21,199 bases of DNA from a virus. The notes under the pieces are model-generated. The model searched no databases. It was not told the origin of the DNA and saw nothing but the letters and a program-made list of their open reading frames with translations. The position numbers were made by a program, and so were the translations under genes. The stretch is from IMG/VR virus record IMGVR_UViG_3300024346_000615, positions 1 through 21,199 of that record. The stretch is one strand, 5' to 3'. Of this stretch, positions 1-6,351 are shown piece after piece (position 1 is the stretch's first letter; every line of letters begins with the position of its first letter).

Positions 1-654
1 GTATGCAAACGGATTATCTGACTTAGACTCGTCAAATTGTAGTCCAATTTGTGAAAGTTGCAAGATGGCTTGCCCTTTCATCTCGTCATTGTAGGTATAT
101 CCACGTACATTGCCTCGAGTTGCATAACGATCAACAAGTTTCAACCACATCATAGCAAGTTTGTCTGTTGCTTTGCCGTGCTTGTGATTAAAGTTGCCAT
201 TTTCCATACCGCCTTCCCAGTGACTTTTTCCTACTAGGATAATTTCACCTTCGTCGTTGTACTTATAGTGCTTAAATGGCGGAAAAGGAAGTTTAACTTT
301 TGTATCAGCAACAGTTTTTGGGTTCTTTTTACGACCAGGCTCATCCGGAATATGATCAAATGTCATCACGCGGAAGATTAACTCTTCTTTAGTAATTTGA
401 GCAGCAGTAGTTTCGCACTCTGCTTGCTTAACCTTCTCACCAAGGCCTTTACGGCGCTCGTATTCAGCAGATGACATCTTCTTTGCTTTATTACGCTTTG
501 CTTCTGCAACAGTAAGCCGGTTAATTTTACTTACATCAGATAAAATGATGTCGTATTGACCAAACTCTGGTTCAAGATAACTGTTAAACTTATTTTTTGA
601 ATTGTGTATTTCTTTAAGTATGTCTTTATTGTTAAGATAATTCTTAGGTCTCAT
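1..654 (-). CDS. 55: Late-transcription sigma factor, T4 gp55-like (partial, C-terminus outside window)
   Basis: The reading frame enters at the left edge, so only the first 218 residues are present. In T4, gp55 is a minimal sigma factor that, with gp33 and the sliding clamp, directs host RNA polymerase to late promoters. Two stretches match T4 gp55 as I remember it. The N-terminal YLNNKDILKEI resembles YVNNKELLQAI. Residues about 160-218, including GYTYNDEMKGQAI and FDESKSDNPFAY, resemble the T4 region-2-like segment (GYTQSWKQEM, FDETKYKNPHAY). Between them lies an extra segment of roughly 100 or more residues that T4 gp55 (185 aa) lacks, with a basic stretch near residues 48-74. I chose the ATG at 654 because GGAG lies 6 nt upstream; an in-frame ATG at 660 abuts that GGAG and is less likely. 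Two consensus promoters lie upstream. The family call is fairly secure; the role of the insert is unknown. Confidence 0.75.
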   Translation of the reverse strand, partial: MRPKNYLNNKDILKEIHNSKNKFNSYLEPEFGQYDIILSDVSKINRLTVAEAKRNKAKKMSSAEYERRKGLGEKVKQAECETTAAQITKEELIFRVMTFDHIPDEPGRKKNPKTVADTKVKLPFPPFKHYKYNDEGEIILVGKSHWEGGMENGNFNHKHGKATDKLAMMWLKLVDRYATRGNVRGYTYNDEMKGQAILQLSQIGLQFDESKSDNPFAY

Positions 655-679
655 GTACATCTCCGGTTATGTTATACTT

Positions 680-708
680 ATTATAAACTATTATTGTATA
701 AATGTCAA
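680..708 (-). promoter_or_regulatory. Consensus sigma70-type promoter, proximal, driving the gp55-like gene
   Basis: On the minus strand, TTGACA (708-703) is followed after exactly 17 bp by TATAAT (685-680). Both hexamers match the bacterial sigma70 consensus perfectly. The expected start is near 673, about 20 nt before the ATG at 654, leaving room for the GGAG ribosome-binding site. It should be read by unmodified host RNA polymerase, which suits early expression of a late sigma factor. Confidence 0.8.
697..704 (+). promoter_or_regulatory. Possible late promoter motif (TATAAATG), first copy
   Basis: This octamer matches 7 of 8 positions of the T4 late promoter TATAAATA, which gp55 recognises. 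It points toward the structural operon and would start a transcript near 710, with a leader of about 68 nt before the ATG at 778. It overlaps the -35 box of the opposing proximal promoter by two bases (703-704). Chance occurrence is possible in such AT-rich DNA. Confidence 0.4.
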
Positions 709-717
709 CCAAAAATA

Positions 718-746
718 ATTATAATATACATACATAATTTTGTCAA
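718..746 (-). promoter_or_regulatory. Consensus sigma70-type promoter, distal, driving the gp55-like gene
   Basis: A second perfect minus-strand promoter lies 38 bp upstream of the first. TTGACA (746-741), a 17-bp spacer and TATAAT (723-718) give an expected start near 711. The two spacers differ from each other while both pairs of boxes are intact, which suggests the boxes are under selection. Its transcript would run through the proximal promoter into the same gene. Confidence 0.75.
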
Positions 747-754
747 CTAAATAG
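747..754 (+). promoter_or_regulatory. Possible late promoter motif (CTAAATAG) for the baseplate operon
   Basis: CTAAATAG contains the TAAATA core of the T4 late promoter (core at 748-753). With T4 spacing, transcription would begin near 759, just ahead of the AGGAG ribosome-binding site at 761-765 and the ATG at 778. The motif directly abuts the distal opposing -35 box (741-746). Geometry supports this copy better than the one at 697, although its upstream two bases differ from the T4 consensus. Confidence 0.45.
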
Positions 755-777
755 TAGTGTAGGAGTAAAAATAAATT

Positions 778-1650
778 ATGGCATTTCCAATTAATTTTAA
801 TTCAAGTAATTTTATTAGCAGCATAGTGTCTGATGCTAAGGGCGCTGTCTCCAGCGCCGCAAGTGACACTATTAATCAAAAGTTAGGCAGTCTCGGCCCA
901 CTTGGTAAATTAGCAGCAACATTTGTTAATCAAACAGGCGGCTTTGGTTCTGGCGGCGCAAACAATAGATCAATTTCAAGAGCAATTATTTCATCAAACA
1001 ATACTGTATCAGATGCAAGTGATTGGCGTGTTAGTATCAGTGTTCCGCAAGTTTTTCTAGATGAAGGAGAAATACTTGCTCCTCTTAAAGAACTTAGTAA
1101 GGATGGTACTAACGGATCAAGTGCGTTTAATACAGGAAACAGAATGGTATTTCCTTTTAACCCTACAGTATTATTAAGTCATAGTGCAAATTACAGATCA
1201 ATACAGCCTACACATACAAATTATCCATATCAGGCATATGAAAACAGCCAAGTTGATGCAATAACAATTACTGGCGAGTTTTTCCAAGAAAATGAAAACG
1301 ATGCAAGATATTGGATTGCATGTTTGCACTTTTTAAGAAGTGCAACAAAGATGTTTTATGGAGATAGTAATCCGCAAGGAAATCCTCCTGTTGTTTGTAG
1401 ATTAAATGGTTACGGTGAACACATATTAAATGATATGCCAGTAGTAATTACAAACTTTACAACTGATTTACCTGTTGATGTAGATTATATCCAATGTACA
1501 GTTCAGGGAAAACAAAACTACGTACCGACGCAAAGTTCAATAACAGTTACACTACAGCCGCAGTATGCAAGACGCTCGCAATCAGGATTTAGCCTAAATA
1601 ACTTTGTTGCTGGCTCCTTTATTGGCAAAGGCAAGGAGGGATTTGTATAA
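778..1650 (+). CDS. 48: Baseplate tail-tube cap/initiator protein (gp48/gp54-like)
   Basis: This 290-residue protein opens the structural operon. In T4, gp48 and gp54 sit on top of the baseplate hub and nucleate tail-tube polymerisation. The N-terminal ~85 residues are low-complexity and rich in Ser, Ala and Gly, as in T4 gp48. The likely tube-like beta domain spans residues about 85-265, with the strings FPFNPTVLLSHSANY, HTNYPYQAYENSQVD and YWIACLHFLRSATKMF that I associate with marine phage proteins annotated as gp48. T4 gp48 is longer (364 aa). The start follows AGGAG at 761-765, with a 12-nt spacer. Gp53 follows with no gap. I am confident it is a baseplate/tube-junction protein; the choice of gp48 over gp54 is less certain. 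Confidence 0.65.
   Translation: MAFPINFNSSNFISSIVSDAKGAVSSAASDTINQKLGSLGPLGKLAATFVNQTGGFGSGGANNRSISRAIISSNNTVSDASDWRVSISVPQVFLDEGEILAPLKELSKDGTNGSSAFNTGNRMVFPFNPTVLLSHSANYRSIQPTHTNYPYQAYENSQVDAITITGEFFQENENDARYWIACLHFLRSATKMFYGDSNPQGNPPVVCRLNGYGEHILNDMPVVITNFTTDLPVDVDYIQCTVQGKQNYVPTQSSITVTLQPQYARRSQSGFSLNNFVAGSFIGKGKEGFV
1633..1639 (+). promoter_or_regulatory. Perfect Shine-Dalgarno AAGGAGG before gp53
   Basis: AAGGAGG lies inside the last codons of the cap protein gene, 11 nt ahead of the gp53 ATG at 1651. It is the strongest ribosome-binding site in the operon; the other genes use AGGA, AGGAG, AAGG or AAGGA. It fixes the gp53 start and suggests especially efficient initiation on this short gene. 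Confidence 0.7.
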
Positions 1651-1950
1651 ATGGAAGCAAATAATTTAAGCCCGTATGGACGAACACCAATTAATAGACG
1701 TGGGTATTTAGATATTTTATCTCCTCGCCCAGTTCCTGTAAATAAAAATGATATATCTTTTACAATTACAACTGAGTTTACATATCGTCCTGATTTGTTA
1801 GCATATATTACCTACGGTAAAAGAGAACTATGGTGGGTTTTTGCACAAAGAAATTTAGACGTATTAAAAGATCCTGTTTTTGATTTTGTAGCAGGAACCA
1901 CTATTTTATTGCCTAACCCATCGGCTCTACGTAACACATTAGGATTCTAA
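1651..1950 (+). CDS. 53: Baseplate wedge protein gp53-like
   Basis: This 99-residue protein starts at the base after the previous stop codon. Its centre, FTYRPDLLAYITYG followed by ELWWVFAQRN, parallels the T4 gp53 segment ELANAIYGNPQLYWVLLMCN as I recall it. It ends with DPVFDFVAGTTILLPN, typical of the LysM-like fold described for this family. T4 gp53 is 196 aa; this version lacks a long C-terminal part and amounts to the conserved core. In T4, gp53 joins the wedges to each other and to the hub during baseplate closure. The position beside the cap and hub genes agrees with that role. Confidence 0.72.
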   Translation: MEANNLSPYGRTPINRRGYLDILSPRPVPVNKNDISFTITTEFTYRPDLLAYITYGKRELWWVFAQRNLDVLKDPVFDFVAGTTILLPNPSALRNTLGF

Positions 1951-1951
1951 T

Positions 1952-4900
1952 ATGGCATTTAACTTAGGCGCATCTTTAAAAAGTAGTTTGCAATCTTCAA
2001 TAGTGAGCAATATTAGTAACAGAATTAATTCTGCTGTTCCTGGAATTAATAGTCAACTAATGAATTCTGCGCTTTCAGGAGGAAGTGTTAAGGACGCAGT
2101 TTTAGGCGCATTTGGCGGAGCGGGTGCAGCAGTTAGTAGTGACTTATTTGGCGGAATACAAAATAAATTATCTGGTGTAATTGAAAATGCGCAAGAATTA
2201 AAAGGATTGGCAAATAATCCTTTAAAAATTATAGAACGCGGCGCAGCTGACTTAGCAGGAATAACTGGCGGCGAATACGGATTACAATTAGACCAATTTA
2301 GAGAATTGTCTAGCCGAAGTGTAGTTACTGAAAAATTTTTAGACAGTGGGTTTTTACCGTCATATCAAGTTGATGATAGTTCTGCAAGTAAAATGCCAAA
2401 TCCTTTAAGAAATCACAATGGATTTAATTACGTTATTACATTAGGTGTACTTGGAGCCGCAGAATATAATAACCCGGAACTATACAGAAAGGCCGGCGGA
2501 TTTAAAAATTATGTAATAAAAAGCGGTGGCGGAAACTTAGATAATCGTTATCAAACGTTTGATGAAAAAGTTGGAAACACGTATAGTGATTTTGGAGACG
2601 CTATTACTAGTCATGCAGAATATTATATTGAGGATCTTGAAATAGATGCCGTAGTTGCACCAAATCCAAATACTAGAATGACATTAGGTACTGGTATAAC
2701 CTTTACTGTTATTGAACCTTACAGTATGGGAAATTTTATACAGGCTTTAATTGGATCTGCAAGCGAAGCAGGCTATGACGCATACACACAAGCACCGTTT
2801 TGTTTAAGGATTGATTTTGTTGGCTGGAATTTAGACGGCGCAACTGATGCAAATAATATAACACAGCCGATGTTTGTGCCTGTAAAAATACTTAATATGG
2901 ATTTTAATGTTTCTGGACAAGGTAGTAAATATGAAGTTAAAGCAGTTCCGATGAGCGAAACAGGCCTTAACGACAATATCAATGAAATACCGCACCAGAT
3001 TCGGGCATCTGGAACAATATGTCACGAATTACTTGAAACAAATGATCAATCAGTAACTGGTGCGTTAAATAGATCTGTTGAAGATTTAGAAGAATCTGGA
3101 GCATTATCACCAAATGATAGATACATAATTTGCTTTCCAAAAAGTAGACAAGCATTGCAAGCAGCCTTAAATGCAGGCAATATTACCGAAACTGCATTTA
3201 CTACTTCTCCAGAAGAACAAGAAGCAGAACGTAGAGGATATACAGGCCCGGATGACGGATTGCGAGGTTCGTTTAGTCCTCAAATAATAACAGTTTCTAG
3301 ACCAAATGAAACTTATGCAATACTTAAAAGTTTTGCAGAAGACACAAACCAAATGAACGCAATTGGGTTAAGTCCAATAAATGAAGATACTAATGCTCCT
3401 GGCTCAAGCGGCGAAGCAGAACCAGCAGCAGCAACCAATCCAGATACAAATTTAGTTGACCCCGGCAATCAAGCAACCCAACCAACAGATAAGGCTAGAG
3501 AGTTACAGTATAATCAAGGCCAACAACTTACTAGTATTATTGAACGTACAATATTAGAAACTGTATACGCAGCAGAAAGATCAACTGAAGAATCCACTAC
3601 TGGATTGAACAAATGGTTTAGAATTGATACTCATACCTACATTGATGATGGTGCGTTAACTGAGTCAACTATGGGAATTCGGCCAAAGGTTTATGTCTAC
3701 AGTGTTATTGAGTACGAAGTTGACGAAGCAGTAACAACTGCACCAAACAAACGTGCAAAAAATACCAAAGGCCTAAGAGAAATGGCTAACAAAGAATACA
3801 ATTATATCTATACTGGCAAAAATGAAGATGTATTAAATTTTGATATTAATTTTAATAATGCATTTATGATGTCAGCACACGCAGATCTTGGAATGAACGC
3901 AGCACCGCAGCGAGATCCTGATAGTGCTGTAACTAATACATCAGGCAATGGCACAGATAGTGGTGCACAATTTTCACAACCAGGAGATCAACAATCTAAT
4001 GACGATGCATCCGGAGGCGCCCAACGAGTAGGAAGAATAGCTGATTCAGGCGGCACAAGAAGTAATGATGTACGCCGCAAAATTGCAGAAATATTTCATG
4101 ATAGAATTACAAATATGACTGTAGATATGGTTACCGCAGAAATGGAAATAATGGGAGATCCGTATTTTATTCCGCAACAAACTGGCAATCATGCTGCATT
4201 AAATGGATCAAATCCAAGTGTTACAGAAGATGGCACATTAAATGCATTAGATCAATCAGTATTTTGCATAGTAAATTTTAGAACTCCTTTTGATTACCAA
4301 GTTAAAGGCGCAACTATGGAATTTCCGCAACTTGTTCCGGGATTTAGCGGAATATTCCAAATATGGGCAGTAACTAATAGTTTTAGCAGTGGCAATTTTA
4401 CACAAACTCTTAAAATGATTAGACGCAAAGGACAAGATGACAAAGAAACTACAGGCCCGGGTGGCGTAGTACAAGTTAATAATACAACAGCCCTTAATCA
4501 AGACAGGGCTCAATCAGACGGAACAGTTGGACAATCGGGCACTAACACTAACTGCGAACCTGCACCGTCGCAAGACGATATAAGAAGAATAAATCCTGCA
4601 ATTGATAATGCAACTAGTGCTGCCCTTACTGCTCCATACCAAACAGAAATTCAATCAGGATTAGATGCCTTTGGCGGCATTGGCGCAGGAATTGAACAAA
4701 ATGTAACAGGTTCGCTTGCTGAAATTACTGGTCTATCGGGTAAAAATCTTATTCCAAGTCTTGATGCATTTGGGGGAATAGGAGCACAAGTAACCGGTGC
4801 AGTTAGTAACGCCCAAAATGCATTAGGCGGATTAGAAAATCAAGCCAGAGACGCAGCAAATAGAGCACAATCAGCGGCAAGTAATGCTGCAACTCAAGGA

Positions 4901-4954
4901 ATTAATGCTGCGTCTAACGCAGCAAAAGTACGCATTAGAAGTTTATTAGGATAA
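1952..4954 (+). CDS. Large virion protein, probable baseplate hub (gp27-like role)
   Basis: This 1000-residue protein starts one base after the gp53 stop, with AGGA 7 nt upstream. The N-terminal ~100 residues are Ser/Ala/Gly-rich and probably helical. Residues about 155-345 form a beta-rich domain containing HAEYYIEDLEIDAVVAPN and FTVIEPYSMGNF. Residues about 556-650 form a second one with YIYTGKNEDVLNFDINF. Then come MEIMGDPYF (GDP at 735-737) and FSGIFQIWAVTNSFSSGNFT (798-817), which resemble the end of phage hub proteins of the gp27 / late-control-D type. The tail (about 900-1000) is Ala-rich, helical and repeated. A gp27-like hub is otherwise absent here, and gp5, its T4 partner, lies one gene downstream. 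The structural role is likely; hub identity is inference and needs a profile search. Confidence 0.6.
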   Translation: MAFNLGASLKSSLQSSIVSNISNRINSAVPGINSQLMNSALSGGSVKDAVLGAFGGAGAAVSSDLFGGIQNKLSGVIENAQELKGLANNPLKIIERGAADLAGITGGEYGLQLDQFRELSSRSVVTEKFLDSGFLPSYQVDDSSASKMPNPLRNHNGFNYVITLGVLGAAEYNNPELYRKAGGFKNYVIKSGGGNLDNRYQTFDEKVGNTYSDFGDAITSHAEYYIEDLEIDAVVAPNPNTRMTLGTGITFTVIEPYSMGNFIQALIGSASEAGYDAYTQAPFCLRIDFVGWNLDGATDANNITQPMFVPVKILNMDFNVSGQGSKYEVKAVPMSETGLNDNINEIPHQIRASGTICHELLETNDQSVTGALNRSVEDLEESGALSPNDRYIICFPKSRQALQAALNAGNITETAFTTSPEEQEAERRGYTGPDDGLRGSFSPQIITVSRPNETYAILKSFAEDTNQMNAIGLSPINEDTNAPGSSGEAEPAAATNPDTNLVDPGNQATQPTDKARELQYNQGQQLTSIIERTILETVYAAERSTEESTTGLNKWFRIDTHTYIDDGALTESTMGIRPKVYVYSVIEYEVDEAVTTAPNKRAKNTKGLREMANKEYNYIYTGKNEDVLNFDINFNNAFMMSAHADLGMNAAPQRDPDSAVTNTSGNGTDSGAQFSQPGDQQSNDDASGGAQRVGRIADSGGTRSNDVRRKIAEIFHDRITNMTVDMVTAEMEIMGDPYFIPQQTGNHAALNGSNPSVTEDGTLNALDQSVFCIVNFRTPFDYQVKGATMEFPQLVPGFSGIFQIWAVTNSFSSGNFTQTLKMIRRKGQDDKETTGPGGVVQVNNTTALNQDRAQSDGTVGQSGTNTNCEPAPSQDDIRRINPAIDNATSAALTAPYQTEIQSGLDAFGGIGAGIEQNVTGSLAEITGLSGKNLIPSLDAFGGIGAQVTGAVSNAQNALGGLENQARDAANRAQSAASNAATQGINAASNAAKVRIRSLLG
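2102..2128 (+). repeat. LGAFGGAGA peptide motif (diverged copy) in the hub-like protein
   Basis: Codons for residues 51-59 of the hub-like protein encode LGAFGGAGA, a diverged relative of the LDAFGG peptides at 4661, 4760 and 5736. It lies in the Gly/Ala-rich N-terminal region, so homology of this copy is uncertain. Confidence 0.35.
4661..4687 (+). repeat. LDAFGGIGA peptide repeat, copy 1
   Basis: Residues 904-912 of the hub-like protein read LDAFGGIGA. The same nine residues recur 33 residues later, and a near copy occurs in the next gene. The two codon series differ (ttagatgcc against cttgatgca), so this is conserved peptide rather than a fresh DNA duplication. Confidence 0.6.
4760..4786 (+). 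repeat. LDAFGGIGA peptide repeat, copy 2
   Basis: Residues 937-945 of the hub-like protein repeat LDAFGGIGA exactly at protein level. Flanking residues are also alike: SGLDAFGGIGAGIEQNVTG in copy 1 and PSLDAFGGIGAQVTGAVS in copy 2. This points to a duplicated module of about 33 residues in the Ala-rich C-terminal tail. Confidence 0.6.
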
Positions 4955-4958
4955 TAAT

Positions 4959-6350
4959 ATGTCAGAAGAAGATGTCGGCTTACCAGAAGAATCCGCAAAC
5001 AAATTAGACGAATCAAACTCAGTTCCGGTAACCGGCGAAGGTCCTTGGAAGAATTCTAATGATATGTGGACATTTCAAAACTTTGATGATCTAGAAGAAT
5101 ACGGTGGAGATATTATTAGTGGCGCCCCAGGTAGCAGCGCAACAGTAGTATTAGTTATTGATAATGAAGATCTTGGTCTTCCAAGTTATGAAAAAAACAA
5201 ACACTATTGGATTATAGAAAGTGCAGATTATGGTAATGCACTAAGCAACCAACTATATTTTCGACACAGTGTAGAATATTTTTCTCTTCTTATAGAAGAA
5301 GGTTCTGCAACTATGGAAGATTTTAAAACCGAATCAAATCTAGACTTTTTAGGTGCCGGAAGAAAAAAAGTTGATACATATCAAGGATTTCCTATTTATG
5401 TTAGAGATCCTGACATTAATGATAATCGCCCAGAAACAGAAACTAAATCTACAACTAGTGCAAAAACAGGAAATACAGTTACAACTACAACTGTATTAAA
5501 ACCTGGCACAGCTGGCTCTACAAAAAGTGAAACTACAACAGGCACGAAGCAATATGAACAAGTTACAGTTACAGGAGTTGATGCAGACGGATTTAGTTAC
5601 ACAGAGACAAAACTTGTAGAAATAGCACCAGATGGCTTGGCCCAGAGGCCGCCATCAAATGTAGATGCAACAGATCCACGCGGCAGAAATCAACAAAACA
5701 CACCTACACCTACATCTACATCTACAGCAGATCCATTAGATGCCTTTGGCGGAGCAGGAGATGCAGTAACACCTAGATCAAGAGTTCTTTCAGGTGCTGG
5801 CGGCAAAGTTGAATCAACAGGACCTGGTCCTTGTTTAGCGCAAAACGTAGGATTAGGAGCGGGATCTACTCCTCCTGCAAGTGTTCCATATCCTGATGCT
5901 ATTTTAAGACAAGCAAGAGCCGCTGCCGCTGCTCCTGCATCAGTAATACCAAATCCAGATGCAAACGATCCAAGAGGTCGAGATCAACGTAACACTACTG
6001 TTGCTGCAACAGCAACAGCACCTACACCAGTTACTCGACCGAGATCAGTAGTAACTTCTAGTTCATCTTCAGCAGGATCGCCACAAGCAAACGTATATAT
6101 ATACGAGCCAATAACGCCAGGATTTGATAGATATGATTTTAATACAGGAAAAAAAGTATACACACCAAATAATGGCGCAAGCAGAAATAATAATGGACAG
6201 ACTGTAACGCCGCCACAAGGACCTGTAACTACAAATACTCCTCCACCAGATCTTACAGTCATTCCGGCAGGAACAACTACAGGCGGTCCAAGTAGATTAA
6301 GACAACGAAGAGATAGCGAAAGAGACCCAAATCGGGTAGGAGCACAATAA
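4959..6350 (+). CDS. Thr/Pro-rich virion-operon protein of unknown function
   Basis: I do not recognise this 463-residue protein. AGGA lies 7 nt before the start and the gap after the hub-like gene is 4 nt, so it is translated within the baseplate operon and is probably a virion or assembly protein. Residues about 25-155 look like a folded domain with aromatic and acidic residues (GPWKNSNDMWTFQNFDDLEE, NKHYWIIESADYGNALSNQL). The rest (about 160-463) is low-complexity and rich in Thr, Pro, Ser, Ala and Gly, as in linkers or fibrous segments. Two internal repeats share the form N-x-DAxDPRGRxQxNT (residues 234-248 and 332-346). Residues 260-268, LDAFGGAGD, echo the tail of the preceding hub-like protein. 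The C-terminus is charged and basic. Lying between the hub and gp5, it may be a hub accessory or linker; that is inference. Confidence 0.55.
   Translation: MSEEDVGLPEESANKLDESNSVPVTGEGPWKNSNDMWTFQNFDDLEEYGGDIISGAPGSSATVVLVIDNEDLGLPSYEKNKHYWIIESADYGNALSNQLYFRHSVEYFSLLIEEGSATMEDFKTESNLDFLGAGRKKVDTYQGFPIYVRDPDINDNRPETETKSTTSAKTGNTVTTTTVLKPGTAGSTKSETTTGTKQYEQVTVTGVDADGFSYTETKLVEIAPDGLAQRPPSNVDATDPRGRNQQNTPTPTSTSTADPLDAFGGAGDAVTPRSRVLSGAGGKVESTGPGPCLAQNVGLGAGSTPPASVPYPDAILRQARAAAAAPASVIPNPDANDPRGRDQRNTTVAATATAPTPVTRPRSVVTSSSSSAGSPQANVYIYEPITPGFDRYDFNTGKKVYTPNNGASRNNNGQTVTPPQGPVTTNTPPPDLTVIPAGTTTGGPSRLRQRRDSERDPNRVGAQ
5658..5702 (+). repeat. DPRGR repeat, copy 1 (NVDATDPRGRNQQNT)
   Basis: This 15-residue unit at residues 234-248 of the Thr/Pro-rich protein matches the unit at 5952-5996 in 11 of 15 residues. 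DPRGR and the final NT are retained. The DNA has diverged at many third positions, so the duplication is old or selected at protein level. Confidence 0.6.
5736..5762 (+). repeat. LDAFGGAGD peptide motif in the Thr/Pro-rich protein
   Basis: Residues 260-268 read LDAFGGAGD, matching seven of the nine residues of LDAFGGIGA found twice in the preceding hub-like protein. At DNA level the first 16 bases (ttagatgcctttggcg) are identical to copy 1 at 4661, which hints at sequence exchange between the neighbouring genes or shared ancestry of their tails. Confidence 0.55.
5952..5996 (+). repeat. DPRGR repeat, copy 2 (NPDANDPRGRDQRNT)
   Basis: Second copy of the 15-residue unit, at residues 332-346 of the Thr/Pro-rich protein, 98 residues after the first. 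Both copies sit in disordered-looking sequence. Confidence 0.6.
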
Positions 6351-6351
6351 T

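Noticed and set aside
720-725. Plus-strand TATAAT as a host-type promoter for the baseplate operon
   Set aside because: It overlaps the minus-strand TATAAT because the surrounding bases are palindromic, and no good -35 box lies 16-18 bp upstream on the plus strand.
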